Of a stretch of 64,000 bases of DNA, positions 9,698-18,655 are shown in pieces. The stretch is from positions 2,659,501 through 2,723,500 of the forward strand of contig NZ_CP013023.1 in assembly GCF_001421015.2 (NCBI RefSeq), given 5' to 3'. The first letter of the stretch is position 1, and each line of letters opens with the position of its first letter. Below the pieces are notes generated by a model. That model was not told the DNA's origin. It was given only the letters and a program-made list of their open reading frames with translations, and made no database searches. The DNA is from Paenibacillus bovis. GTDB lineage: Bacteria > Bacillota > Bacilli > Paenibacillales > Paenibacillaceae. Both the position numbers and the translations under genes were made by a program.

Positions 9698-9780
9698 AGA
9701 AGCAGAAGAGTCGAACAGAAATGCAGCTGTACGCTTTGAAGCCCTTCAGGCGGATTGCATTTCATCACTCTTTTGCTTCT
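9698..9780. repeat. 83-base imperfect inverted repeat between rseP and proS
   Basis: The outer arms AGAAGCAGAAGAGT (9698-9711) and ACTCTTTTGCTTCT (9767-9780) pair over 14 bp with one G-U. Inside, GAAATGCA (9718-9725) pairs perfectly with TGCATTTC (9756-9763), and the tip holds CGC/GCG and TGAA/TTCA pairs. About 29 bp can form in total. No clean T-run follows, so a simple terminator is not the obvious reading; it could be an sRNA-like structure, a processing site or a short repeat element. Confidence 0.6.
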
Positions 9781-9793
9781 TTGTCTGAAAGGG

Positions 9794-9823
9794 TTCAACA
9801 AGTTCTGCCAATCGTGCTACAAT
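9794..9823 (+). promoter_or_regulatory. Extended -10 promoter of proS
   Basis: TGCTACAAT (9815-9823) is an extended -10 element (TGn plus TACAAT). The -35 region TTCAAC (9794-9799) is weak and separated by 18 bases, as expected for an extended -10 promoter. The leader to the proS start is about 105 bases. Confidence 0.55.
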
Positions 9824-9936
9824 AGATAAAAATACGTTGGTGAACACTGCCCATACAGTCTCTTTGGACTGTTATTTGGCAGCCGAACAGCCTGCTCATT
9901 TAAATATTGGTTACTTACAGGAGGATATCCATTTTT

Positions 9937-11394
9937 ATGTCGAACGAAAAGCAGGATAAACAATTTGTAACAGAAATTACTCCACAGAGTGAAGATTTCT
10001 CGCGTTGGTATATCGACGTGATCAAAAAAGCGGATCTGATGGATTATTCCCCGGTTCGTGGATGTATCGTATTCCGTCCGGACGGTTACGAGATCTGGGA
10101 GCATATTCAGCAGGATCTGGATCGTCGTTTCAAAGAAACCGGTCACCGCAATGCTTACTTCCCGCTCTTTATTCCAGAGAGCTTTTTTGAAAAAGAAAAA
10201 GAACACGTAGAAGGATTTAACCCGGAGCTTCCATGGGTAACCGAAGCAGGTGGCGATCCGCTGGAAGAACGTTTGGCGATTCGTCCAACTTCGGAAACGA
10301 TGTTCGGTCATATGTATTCCAAATGGATTCAGTCCTACCGCGATTTGCCAGTACTCATCAACCAGTGGGCAAACGTAGTACGTTGGGAAAAACGTACGCT
10401 GCCGTTCCTGCGTACAAGTGAATTCCTGTGGCAGGAAGGTCATACCGCTCACGAAACCCACGAAGAAGCCATGGAAGAAACAATGCGTATGCTGGATGTA
10501 TACACCGAGTTTGTTCAGGATTTCCTGGCGATTCCGGTTATCAAAGGACAAAAGAGTCCTTCCGAGAAGTTTGCAGGTGCCAAAGCTACATACTCCATCG
10601 AAGCCATGATGAAAGATGGACGTGCAGTACAGGCAGGAACTTCCCACTATATGGGTACCAATTTTGCGGAGGCTTTTGATATTCAATTCCTGAGCCGCGA
10701 AAATACACAAGAATATGCGCATACTACTTCATGGGGCGTAAGTACTCGTCTAATCGGCGCATTGATCATGGTGCATGGAGACGACCGCGGTCTGGCATTG
10801 CCACCAAAAGTAGCACCAAAACAGGTAATGATCATTCCAATCGGACCTCCTAAAACCCGTGACATGGTAGTTGGCCGTGCCGATGAACTGTTTGCCGAAT
10901 TGAAAAAAGCAGGCGTGCGCGTAGGTATCGACGATCGTGCCGATGTACGTCCAGGCTGGAAATTCAACGAATACGAAATGCGTGGTATTCCGGTACGTCT
11001 GGAAGTCGGTCCTCGCGATATCGAGAACGGCGTATGTGTACTCGTATCCCGTATTACAGGCGAGAAGAAACAGGTGCCGCTGGAAAATATCGTTGCTGAA
11101 GTACAAGCGATGCTGGAGCAGGTGCAGCAGGAAATGTACACTCGTGCATTGGCATTCCGTGAAGAGAACATGCATGTGATCGATACACTGGATGATATGA
11201 AAGCAATCATGGAAGAAAAACGCGGATTCTTTATCGCGGGCTGGGATGGCACAGAAGAAACGGAACGTAAAGTCAAAGAAGAAACAGGCGCAACGATCCG
11301 TAATATTCCATTCCAACTCGATGTGCAAAAAGACAAGTGTCTGGTAACCGGACAGCCGGCCAAACACACTGTTGTATTTGCACGTGCCTACTAA
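9937..11394 (+). CDS. proS: Prolyl-tRNA synthetase, archaeal/eukaryotic-like type
   Basis: This class II synthetase charges tRNA-Pro. At 485 residues it is shorter than the roughly 565-residue bacterial type and has no INS editing insertion between motifs 2 and 3. Motif 2 and the active site are visible as RPTSE, NVVRWEKRTLPFLRTSEFLW and HGDDRGLALPP, followed by an anticodon-binding domain and a C-terminal extension ending in VFARAY, as in the archaeal/eukaryotic-like class. ATG 9937 has an AGGAGG site; upstream in-frame codons do not. The locus is the B. subtilis proS position, so the class was swapped in place, an old replacement also expected in relatives. Confidence 0.94.
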   Translation: MSNEKQDKQFVTEITPQSEDFSRWYIDVIKKADLMDYSPVRGCIVFRPDGYEIWEHIQQDLDRRFKETGHRNAYFPLFIPESFFEKEKEHVEGFNPELPWVTEAGGDPLEERLAIRPTSETMFGHMYSKWIQSYRDLPVLINQWANVVRWEKRTLPFLRTSEFLWQEGHTAHETHEEAMEETMRMLDVYTEFVQDFLAIPVIKGQKSPSEKFAGAKATYSIEAMMKDGRAVQAGTSHYMGTNFAEAFDIQFLSRENTQEYAHTTSWGVSTRLIGALIMVHGDDRGLALPPKVAPKQVMIIPIGPPKTRDMVVGRADELFAELKKAGVRVGIDDRADVRPGWKFNEYEMRGIPVRLEVGPRDIENGVCVLVSRITGEKKQVPLENIVAEVQAMLEQVQQEMYTRALAFREENMHVIDTLDDMKAIMEEKRGFFIAGWDGTEETERKVKEETGATIRNIPFQLDVQKDKCLVTGQPAKHTVVFARAY

Positions 11395-11597
11395 TTTCGA
11401 TTGATTCCAGATCAGATTAGTTTCATGTAGAATACGGATCATTATATTTATTACTGCATAGCTACCTCATAGTATCGTTTGTTCGGTAAGAGCAGTATAT
11501 GAGATCAATACAGTAAACGATTGTAATATCAAATCCGAAATATATCGTATGCCTGGTGGTTATGCAAACCAGTTATACAGAAGCATTAAATCAAGCA

Positions 11598-11666
11598 GGC
11601 AAGCTTCCGGAGAGCGGAGTAGACGTCAGTCTGGCACCGACTTTAACGGGAGCTTGCCACTTTTTT
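11598..11666 (+). terminator. Terminator hairpin abutting the polC ribosome binding site
   Basis: GGCAAGCTTCC (11598-11608) and GGGAGCTTGCC (11648-11658) make an 11-bp stem with one G-U, a 39-base loop containing a small AGTC/GACT stem, and an ACTTTTTT tail. The polC Shine-Dalgarno starts 3 bases after the T-run and the ATG is at 11680, so every polC transcript must cross this hairpin. It terminates proS transcripts and could act as an attenuator of polC. Confidence 0.75.
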
Positions 11667-11679
11667 GAAGGGGGACCTC

Positions 11680-14600
11680 ATGAGCGTGAGCGCTAGCGGA
11701 GAGAAAAGACAACGTTTCGAGCTGTTGATGAAGCAGGCGCAGGTGCCTGCCGGATTGATGGAGCCCTATTTTGCAGATGGAGCAATTGAGCAGGTAGAGA
11801 TCAGCCGCAGCAATAAGGAGTGGAAGCTGACTATTACCAAGGAGACGCTTATTCCTTCACCAACCTATCGTACCTTTTGCAAGCATATTCAGGACAAGAT
11901 GAGCCATATTGCCAAAATTCGCTTCCTGTTCCGATACAGTGATCATATTGATCATGTACAGATTGTGGAAGAATATTGGAGCTTGTTCCTGGAGTGGGTA
12001 CAGCGACAGATTCCATCGGTGAATGGCTGGATGACCCGTGCCAAATTTGCCTTGAATGAAGACGTACTGACACTGACGATGAGTGATCAGATGTCACTCG
12101 AACTGGCCAAGAAAAAACAAATCGACCAGGCGATTGCACGATTCTACGAGGATTATTTCGGTCTGCAGCTGCGTATCAAGATAGAAGTAGGCGAGAACAC
12201 AACCGAAGCTGTACAAGCTTTCCATGAACAGCGCCGGCAGGAAGAACTGCAGGAGATTGAGCGTTTGATGACCAGCATGGAATCCGAGCTGGAAGAAGAA
12301 GTCGACGAAGATGGAGAGCCGGTACGTTTACAAGTCGGTTATGAGATCAAGGACCCGGCGGTTCCATTACAGGATCTGCAGGACGAAGAGAAAAAAATCA
12401 CTGTACAGGGAACTATTTTTGGATTGGAAAGCAAAGAGCTGCGTAATGGAAGTACCCTCTTTACGTTCTTCCTGACCGACTTTACCGATTCTCTGCAGAT
12501 GAAGATGTTTGCCAAAAACAAAGAAGATCTGAAAATCATGAGCCTGCTGGCAAATGGTAAATGGGTGAAAGCACGCGGCCGGGTTGAATATGACCGGTTT
12601 ATGCAGATTCCCGAGCTGGCAATGATTCCATCTGACTTGAATGAGATCAAGGCGCCTCCGGGACGCAAAGATGATGCAGAAGAGAAGCGGGTAGAGTTTC
12701 ATTTGCATACCACGATGAGTACGATGGATGCCGTAACACCGATTGATCAGTATGTAAAAACAGCTGCTGCCTGGGGACACGCGGCGATTGCTGTTACCGA
12801 TCACGGCGGTGTACAGTGTTATCCCGAAGCAGCCAAAGCCGCCAAAAAGCATGGTATTAAAGTATTGTATGGACTGGAAGCGAATGTGATCAACGACTCG
12901 GTCGCTATTGTGCTGGAGCCGCAGCCGATAGAACTCAAAGATGCGACTTATATCGTATTCGATATCGAGACTACCGGTTTGTCGATTACACAGAACAAAA
13001 TTATCGAGATTGCTGCTGTCAAAATGCAGGATGGCAAGGAACTGGATCGCTATGCGACATTTGTTGACCCGCATGAGCGTATTCCTTACAATATCCAGCA
13101 GCTGACCAATATTACCGATGAAATGGTCCGGGGAGCTCCGGAGATTGATCAGGTTATCCGTGAATTCGTCACTTTTGCGGGTGATGATATTCTGGTCGCG
13201 CACAACGCCCGATTTGATATAGGATTTATCCAGGCAACACTGAAAAATCATGGTCTGCCCGAAATGAAAAATCCGGTACTGGATACCCTCGAACTGGCAA
13301 GATTGATACATCCAAAAATGAAAAACCACCGTCTGAATACACTGGCGGATAAATATAAAGTGTCCCTGGAAAGTCATCACCGCGCGATCGATGATACGAT
13401 TGCCCTGGGTGGCGTTTTGTTCGGGCTACTTAAGGATGCAGAACAGGAACGCCGTCTGACACGGCTGGATCGTCTGAATGAATTTGTCGGTCAGGATCTG
13501 TCCAATGCTCGTCCATTCCACTGCACCATCTATGCCCTTAATGAAAAAGGCAAAAAAAATCTGTTCAAGCTAATCTCGCTGTCCCATACCGAATATTTCA
13601 AACGTGTTCCCCGTATTCCGAAGTCTGTACTAACCGAGTATCGGGAAGGTATTCTGGTTATGTCCGGCTGCGAGAAAGGCGAGTTTTTTGAAGCGGTACT
13701 GAATAAAACCGTAGAAGAAGCAGAGGAAGTTGCCCAATTCTATGATGTGCTGGAAATTCAGCCAATGACCATGTATATGCATCTGGTAGATAAGGGACTG
13801 GTTGGTAGTCCAGCCGCTATTCAAACTGCATTAACCACCGTATGCGAAATTGGCGAGCGTCTTAACAAGCCGGTGGTAGCAACAGGGAATGTACATTATC
13901 TGGAACCGCGCCAGAAGCTGTTCCGCGATATTACTATTAACGGTATTACCGGCTTCAGCCCGCTCAAGGATCAGCGCAAGCCGGATGCTCATTTGCGCAC
14001 AACCGGCGAGATGCTGGAAGAGTTTACTTTCCTCGGTGAAGACAAAGCGTACGAAGTGGTGGTAACGAATACGCAAGCGCTGGCCGAACGCTTCGAAGAT
14101 TTCCCGTTGTTCCCGGATAAGCTGTTTACTCCGCTGCTTGATGGTGCGGATGAAGAGATACGCAATACCTGTTACGATACTGCAAAGTCCATATACGGTG
14201 AGGATTTGCCGGAAGTCGTAATCGCCCGTCTGGAAAAAGAACTGGAACCGATTATTAAATATGGTTTCTCTGCCAACTATCTGATCTCCGAGAAGCTGGT
14301 TAAAAAGTCTAACCAAGACGGTTATCTGGTAGGTTCGCGGGGATCGGTAGGTTCGTCGGTAGTTGCTACGTTCCTCGGAATTTCCGAGGTTAATCCGCTG
14401 CCTGCGCATTATATTTGTGTCAATTCGGAATGCCGGCATAGTGAATGGTTCCTTGACGGCAGCGTACCGAGTGGATTCGATCTTCCCGAGAAAGATTGTC
14501 CGCAATGCGGCGGCAAGCTCAAAGGGGAAGGTCAGGATATTCCGTTCGAGACATTCCTGGGCTTTAAAGGGGACAAGGTTCCCGATATTGACTTGAACTT

Positions 14601-16005
14601 CTCCGGTGATTATCAGCCCAAAGCGCATAATTACACCAAAATCCTGTTTGGAGAAGAAAATGTATTCCGTGCCGGAACGATCGGTACGGTCGCCGAGAAA
14701 ACAGCCTACGGATTTGCCAAAAAATATGAAGAACTGCATCAGAAAAAATGGCGCGGCGCAGAGCTGAGCCGACTGGCCTCAGGCTGTACGGGCGTCAAGC
14801 GCAGTACCGGTCAGCATCCCGGCGGTATCGTGGTTGTTCCGGATTATATTGATGTAGAAGATGTAACACCAGTACAGTACCCTGCGGACGATGTGAATGC
14901 CGAGTGGAAGACTACTCACTTTGACTATCATGCGTTTGAAGCGAATCTGCTCAAACTCGATATTCTGGGACATGATGATCCGACGATGATGCGGATGCTG
15001 CAGGATCTGACCGGCGTAGACCCGACGACGATCCCGATGAATGATCCCAAGGTAATGAGTATGTTCAACTCTACAGAAGCACTGGGTATCTCGCCGCAGC
15101 AGCTGCGCAGTCCGGTAGCTACCTACGGTGTGCCGGAAATGGGTACCAAATTTGTACGTCAGATGCTCGTGGAATCACAGCCGTCTTCGTTTGCCGATTT
15201 ACTGCAGATTTCCGGTCTGTCTCACGGAACCGGTGTATGGCTGGGTAATGCGCAGGAGCTGATCAAAAATAATACGTGTACGATTAAGACCGTTATTGGT
15301 TGTCGTGATGATATTATGCTGTTCCTGATTTACAAAGCAGGCATGGATGCCGGCCTGGCCTTTAAAATTACAGAGAGTGTGCGTAAAGGTAAAGGTCTGT
15401 CACCGGAATGGATCGAAGAGATGAAGAAATGCAAAGTGCCTCAGTGGTATATTGATTCCTGTCTCAAAATCCAGTACATGTTCCCGAAAGCCCATGCCTC
15501 TGCGTATGTTATCTCCGCAGTGCGTACGGCTTACTTTAAACTGTATTATCCGATTGAATACTATGCGACCTACTTTACGGTACGTGTAGAAGATTTTGAT
15601 GTTGATCTCTGCTGTAAAGGATACGAAGCGATCTATCGCAAGATCGAAGAGATTGAGCAGATGGGCTTCCAGGCACCGCCAAAAGAAAAAAATATGCTGC
15701 CGGCACTGGAAATGGCGCTGGAGATGACCGCTCGCGGTTTCTCTTTCAAGCCAATCGATCTGTACCGTTCAGACGCAACTTCCTTTATTGTAGATGATAA
15801 AAGTCTGCTGCCTCCGTTCTCGGCTGTTCAGGGTATCGGTGAGAACGCAGCGCGCAATATTGCGGCATCCCGTGAACATGGCGAGTTCCTGTCGATTGAG
15901 GATTTCCAGCAGAAATCCAAAGCGACCAAAACGATTGTCGAGCTGATGACACAGATGGGCTGCTTCCGCGGTCTGCCTGAAAGCAACCAGCTGTCGCTTT
16001 TCTAA
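11680..16005 (+). CDS. polC: DNA polymerase III alpha subunit, Gram-positive PolC type
   Basis: PolC (1441 residues) is the main replicative polymerase of low-GC Gram-positives and carries its own 3'-5' proofreading exonuclease. In order: N-terminal domain, OB fold (about 225-320), PHP domain beginning VEFHLHTTMSTMDA, the DnaQ-like exonuclease inserted in it with DIETTG at 428-433 and HHRAIDD, then a zinc-binding module (CVNSECRH and CPQCGG, about 912-955), the catalytic palm with VPDIDLNFSGDYQ, and a helix-hairpin-helix near the end. It finishes with NQLSLF, a clamp-binding-like tail. ATG 11680 has AAGGGGGA upstream. Confidence 0.98.
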   Translation: MSVSASGEKRQRFELLMKQAQVPAGLMEPYFADGAIEQVEISRSNKEWKLTITKETLIPSPTYRTFCKHIQDKMSHIAKIRFLFRYSDHIDHVQIVEEYWSLFLEWVQRQIPSVNGWMTRAKFALNEDVLTLTMSDQMSLELAKKKQIDQAIARFYEDYFGLQLRIKIEVGENTTEAVQAFHEQRRQEELQEIERLMTSMESELEEEVDEDGEPVRLQVGYEIKDPAVPLQDLQDEEKKITVQGTIFGLESKELRNGSTLFTFFLTDFTDSLQMKMFAKNKEDLKIMSLLANGKWVKARGRVEYDRFMQIPELAMIPSDLNEIKAPPGRKDDAEEKRVEFHLHTTMSTMDAVTPIDQYVKTAAAWGHAAIAVTDHGGVQCYPEAAKAAKKHGIKVLYGLEANVINDSVAIVLEPQPIELKDATYIVFDIETTGLSITQNKIIEIAAVKMQDGKELDRYATFVDPHERIPYNIQQLTNITDEMVRGAPEIDQVIREFVTFAGDDILVAHNARFDIGFIQATLKNHGLPEMKNPVLDTLELARLIHPKMKNHRLNTLADKYKVSLESHHRAIDDTIALGGVLFGLLKDAEQERRLTRLDRLNEFVGQDLSNARPFHCTIYALNEKGKKNLFKLISLSHTEYFKRVPRIPKSVLTEYREGILVMSGCEKGEFFEAVLNKTVEEAEEVAQFYDVLEIQPMTMYMHLVDKGLVGSPAAIQTALTTVCEIGERLNKPVVATGNVHYLEPRQKLFRDITINGITGFSPLKDQRKPDAHLRTTGEMLEEFTFLGEDKAYEVVVTNTQALAERFEDFPLFPDKLFTPLLDGADEEIRNTCYDTAKSIYGEDLPEVVIARLEKELEPIIKYGFSANYLISEKLVKKSNQDGYLVGSRGSVGSSVVATFLGISEVNPLPAHYICVNSECRHSEWFLDGSVPSGFDLPEKDCPQCGGKLKGEGQDIPFETFLGFKGDKVPDIDLNFSGDYQPKAHNYTKILFGEENVFRAGTIGTVAEKTAYGFAKKYEELHQKKWRGAELSRLASGCTGVKRSTGQHPGGIVVVPDYIDVEDVTPVQYPADDVNAEWKTTHFDYHAFEANLLKLDILGHDDPTMMRMLQDLTGVDPTTIPMNDPKVMSMFNSTEALGISPQQLRSPVATYGVPEMGTKFVRQMLVESQPSSFADLLQISGLSHGTGVWLGNAQELIKNNTCTIKTVIGCRDDIMLFLIYKAGMDAGLAFKITESVRKGKGLSPEWIEEMKKCKVPQWYIDSCLKIQYMFPKAHASAYVISAVRTAYFKLYYPIEYYATYFTVRVEDFDVDLCCKGYEAIYRKIEEIEQMGFQAPPKEKNMLPALEMALEMTARGFSFKPIDLYRSDATSFIVDDKSLLPPFSAVQGIGENAARNIAASREHGEFLSIEDFQQKSKATKTIVELMTQMGCFRGLPESNQLSLF

Positions 16006-16043
16006 GAGCTGTATGTGTGCCAAATGTGGTCAAGGCGTTTCAC

Positions 16044-16072
16044 TTGTCACTAATGCAGGATTATGATATAAT
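16044..16072 (+). promoter_or_regulatory. Sigma-A promoter of the rimP-nusA-infB operon
   Basis: TTGTCA (16044-16049) and TATAAT (16067-16072) are separated by exactly 17 bases. The leader to rimP is about 220 bases and contains two strong hairpins. Confidence 0.75.
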
Positions 16073-16103
16073 TTTGGGGAGCTAAGAAAGAAATAACCGT
16101 CCT

Positions 16104-16131
16104 GTAAAGAGTGGGGAAACCCACTCTTTAC
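16104..16131 (+). promoter_or_regulatory. Perfect 12-bp leader hairpin with GAAA tetraloop
   Basis: GTAAAGAGTGGG (16104-16115) and CCCACTCTTTAC (16120-16131) pair perfectly around a GAAA loop. The tail TGTTTGG is only weakly T-rich, so it may be a NusA-dependent terminator or a protective 5' structure. Confidence 0.65.
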
Positions 16132-16182
16132 TGTTTGGTATGAGGTTGTTGAATACAGGTATACGGTATAGCCTATGGAAAA

Positions 16183-16221
16183 GATCGAACCGAAAGATTT
16201 TTATTTGGTTCGATTTTCTTT
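16183..16221 (+). terminator. Terminator (likely attenuator) in the rimP-nusA leader
   Basis: ATCGAACC (16184-16191) pairs with GGTTCGAT (16207-16214), extended by a few A-T and G-U pairs, and is followed by TTTCTTT. It lies between the promoter at 16044 and rimP at 16298. B. subtilis nusA is reported to be autoregulated by NusA-dependent termination in its leader; the arrangement here would allow the same. Confidence 0.7.
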
Positions 16222-16297
16222 AAGATGCAGCAGTTATACGCCATTCGGCAGCGCTCATTTGAATAAAGGATTCTGAGGCGATGGAGGGTTGGATTGT

Positions 16298-16759
16298 TTG
16301 AGTACACCAAAGATTAAAACGACCGTCGAGGAAATGGTACAGCCATTTTTGGAGGAACATGGGTTTGAGCTGGTCGATGTGGAATATGTAAAAGAAGGTA
16401 AGAACTGGTTTCTGCGCGTATTTGTGGACAAGGAAGGCGGCATCGATATCGATGATTGCGGCCGGGTTAGTGAGTATTTGAGTGAGAAGCTGGATGCCAA
16501 TGATCCGATCAAAGATCCTTACTTTCTGGAAGTTTCCTCACCGGGAGCTGAACGTCCTCTCAAAAAAGAGTCGGATGTTCTTAAAGCAGTCGGAAAAGAC
16601 GTATTTGTAACAACATATGAACCAGTAGATGGGTCTAAGGAATTTGAAGGACGGTTGCTCTCATTCGAGAATGATGACATGCTCATTGAAGCGGGCAAGA
16701 AACGTTACACTATTCCATATGAAAAAGTAGCCAGCGCCAGACTGGCAATCATTTTTTAA
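16298..16759 (+). CDS. rimP: Ribosome maturation factor RimP
   Basis: RimP (153 residues; ylxS in B. subtilis) helps early assembly of the 30S subunit around S12. The N-terminal alpha/beta domain has [22 protein letters not shown] and [16 protein letters not shown], then [15 protein letters not shown], followed by a C-terminal SH3-like domain. TTG 16298 is chosen because GGAGGG at 16283-16288 is nine bases upstream and the protein then begins [10 protein letters not shown] 16289 touches the ribosome binding site. First gene of the nusA operon. Confidence 0.95.
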   Translation: MSTPKIKTTVEEMVQPFLEEHGFELVDVEYVKEGKNWFLRVFVDKEGGIDIDDCGRVSEYLSEKLDANDPIKDPYFLEVSSPGAERPLKKESDVLKAVGKDVFVTTYEPVDGSKEFEGRLLSFENDDMLIEAGKKRYTIPYEKVASARLAIIF

Positions 16760-16794
16760 AACGGTAGTTTTTTGAAAGGGGGATCTTGAAAGCC

Positions 16795-17892
16795 ATGAGT
16801 ATGGATTTTATTGAAGCAATGAATGAGCTGGAACGCGAAAAGGGGATCAGCAAGGATATTTTATTCGAAGCGATCGAAGCAGCGCTTATTTCCAGTTACA
16901 AGCGCAATTTCAACACTGCGCAAAACGTGCGGGTCGATATGAACCGCAACACCGGGGCGATCAAAGTCTTTGCCCGTAAAATGGTTGTAGAAGAAGTACT
17001 GGATGAGCGTACAGAAATTTCGGTCGCTTCCGCTCGTGAGATTAACCCGCACTTCCAACTGGAAGACGTAGCCGAGATCGAAGTCACTCCACGTGATTTC
17101 GGACGTATTGCTGCGCAAACAGCGAAGCAGGTTGTTACACAGCGTATCCGTGAAGCTGAACGTGGGCTCATTTATAATGCTTTTATTGATAAAGAAGAAG
17201 ATATTGTTACCGGTATCGTACAGCGCCAGGATGCACGCAACATCTATGTGGATCTGGGTAAAGTAGAAGCTGTACTGCCATTAACCGAATTGATGCCGAA
17301 CGAGAAGTTCAACATGAACGAGCGCATCAAAGCCTACATCACCAAAGTGGAAAACACGACCAAAGGACCTCAGATCATACTTTCACGTACGCATCCTGGT
17401 CTGCTCAAACGTTTATTTGAGCTGGAAGTGCCTGAAATTTTTGATGGCGTAGTAGAGATCCGCTCGGTGGCTCGCGAAGCCGGCTTCCGTTCCAAAATCG
17501 CGGTTTACTCCCGTAACGCAGAAGTTGATCCGGTCGGTTCATGCGTAGGACCTCGCGGAATACGTGTACAGACTATCGTCGGTGAACTGCGCGGCGAGAA
17601 AATCGATATCGTTCGTTATTCGGAGAGCGTGGAAGAATATGTGGCCAATGCACTGAGTCCTTCCAAAGTACTCGAAGTTCAAGTGTTCGAGGAAGAGAAG
17701 ATGGCTCGCGTGATTGTGCCGGATTACCAGCTGTCCCTGGCAATCGGTATCAAAGGTCAGAATGCGCGTCTTGCTGCCAAACTGACTGGCTGGAAAATCG
17801 ACATCAAGAGCGAGACTCAGGCAGAAGAGGAATTCGGCCGTCCAAAAGAAATGGGCGAAGAAATGCATCAGGATTCCGTATCGGTGGACTAA
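16795..17892 (+). CDS. nusA: Transcription termination/antitermination factor NusA
   Basis: NusA binds RNA polymerase and nascent RNA and affects pausing, intrinsic termination and antitermination. The 365-residue protein has the N-terminal polymerase-binding domain (1 to about 125, MDFIEAMNELEREKGISKD), an S1 domain with VTGIVQRQDARNIYVDLGK, and two KH domains with VGSCVGPRGIRVQTIV and AIGIKGQNARLAAKLTGW. It lacks the C-terminal acidic repeats of E. coli NusA, as in other Firmicutes. ATG 16795 is favoured over TTG 16786, which is only two bases from the AAAGGGGGA site. Confidence 0.97.
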   Translation: MSMDFIEAMNELEREKGISKDILFEAIEAALISSYKRNFNTAQNVRVDMNRNTGAIKVFARKMVVEEVLDERTEISVASAREINPHFQLEDVAEIEVTPRDFGRIAAQTAKQVVTQRIREAERGLIYNAFIDKEEDIVTGIVQRQDARNIYVDLGKVEAVLPLTELMPNEKFNMNERIKAYITKVENTTKGPQIILSRTHPGLLKRLFELEVPEIFDGVVEIRSVAREAGFRSKIAVYSRNAEVDPVGSCVGPRGIRVQTIVGELRGEKIDIVRYSESVEEYVANALSPSKVLEVQVFEEEKMARVIVPDYQLSLAIGIKGQNARLAAKLTGWKIDIKSETQAEEEFGRPKEMGEEMHQDSVSVD

Positions 17893-18012
17893 CCTTTCCC
17901 ATTTACTTGCAGGATTGGACTCTTTTACAGGCCGCTGTTTGCCAGGGCCGTTCTGATGTGTGTGCATGATAGCAATCGGGAGAGTTCATAAGTTTGAAGG
18001 GGGATGGTATAA

Positions 18013-18321
18013 TTGAAAACCAAAAAGATACCGCTGCGCAAATGTGTGGCTTGCCAGCAAATGATGCCCAAGAAAACACTGGTGCGCATTGTTCGTACAC
18101 CGGAAGAAACGGTAGAGATTGATTTGACCGGTAAAAAATCAGGCCGTGGCGCTTATGTATGTGGCAATATGGCCTGCTTTCAGCTGGCACAGAAGAGTCG
18201 TGCGTTTGATCGCGCACTCAAAGTGCCGGTAAGTCCGGAAATATATGAACGGCTTGCCAGCGAATTTAGCAGCGTAGAAAGCAATTTTAGTTCAGTGCAG
18301 GAGAGAGACGCTAATGAATAA
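18013..18321 (+). CDS. rnpM: RNase P modulator RnpM (YlxR family)
   Basis: This is a 102-residue member of the YlxR family (DUF448). B. subtilis YlxR, renamed RnpM, binds RNase P RNA and modulates tRNA maturation. Conserved features: RKCVACQQMMPKKTLVRIVRTP, then the GKKSGRGAYVC nucleic-acid-binding loop and LKVPVSPEIYERL. The start is TTG 18013, with AAGGGGGATGG about six bases upstream. It overlaps the next gene by eight bases, indicating coupling. Confidence 0.92.
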   Translation: MKTKKIPLRKCVACQQMMPKKTLVRIVRTPEETVEIDLTGKKSGRGAYVCGNMACFQLAQKSRAFDRALKVPVSPEIYERLASEFSSVESNFSSVQERDANE

Positions 18322-18655
18322 CGAATTATCCCTACTCGGTCTTGCTATGCGGGCTGGTAAAGTATTATCCGGGGACGAACTCGTTCTCAAAGCGATTCGT
18401 TCCGGCGACGCTTCACTTGTTGTACTGGCGGGTGATGCCTCAGCTAACACGCAAAAGAAATTCCGTGATAAGTGCAGCAGTTACCATATCCCACTGCTGA
18501 TCGGCTACAACCGTGATCTGTTGGGAACAAGCATCGGAAAGGATGGCCGTGTCGTGCTGGCATTAACCGACAACGGATTCGCCAAGCTTCTCCGCAAACG
18601 AATAGGGGATTCGTCGGAGGTGGAATATATTGAGCACACAGGAGCAGAAGAATAA
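18314..18655 (+). CDS. ylxQ: YlxQ, L7Ae-family RNA-binding protein
   Basis: This 113-residue protein of the ribosomal L7Ae/L30e fold probably binds kink-turn RNA. Seen: [40 protein letters not shown] and the [20 protein letters not shown] helix that contacts RNA in L7Ae proteins. Its role in vivo is not settled. It overlaps rnpM upstream and infB downstream (by 26 bases), which fits one tightly coupled operon. Confidence 0.9.
   Translation: MNNELSLLGLAMRAGKVLSGDELVLKAIRSGDASLVVLAGDASANTQKKFRDKCSSYHIPLLIGYNRDLLGTSIGKDGRVVLALTDNGFAKLLRKRIGDSSEVEYIEHTGAEE

Larger units (their letters stand above)
9577..9936 (+). other. Intergenic region with a long hairpin and the proS promoter
   Basis: No gene is visible in these 360 bases. 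An 8-bp inverted repeat around TGTTAA/TTAACA lies near 9619-9633. A composite imperfect hairpin of about 83 bases occupies 9698-9780 (see the separate entry). The proS promoter is at 9794-9823, and a small CAGTC/GACTG hairpin lies in the leader around 9857-9871. Confidence 0.7.

Noticed and set aside
11598..11666. T-box riboswitch upstream of polC, suggested by TGGCACC in the hairpin loop
   Set aside because: The TGGCACC lies inside the terminator loop instead of ahead of the terminator, the usual ACCGCG continuation and stem I specifier features are not visible, and polC is not an amino-acid gene.
12367..13380. A 337-codon minus-strand frame inside polC
   Set aside because: Same reasoning: composition of a shadow frame and complete overlap with the conserved exonuclease region of polC.
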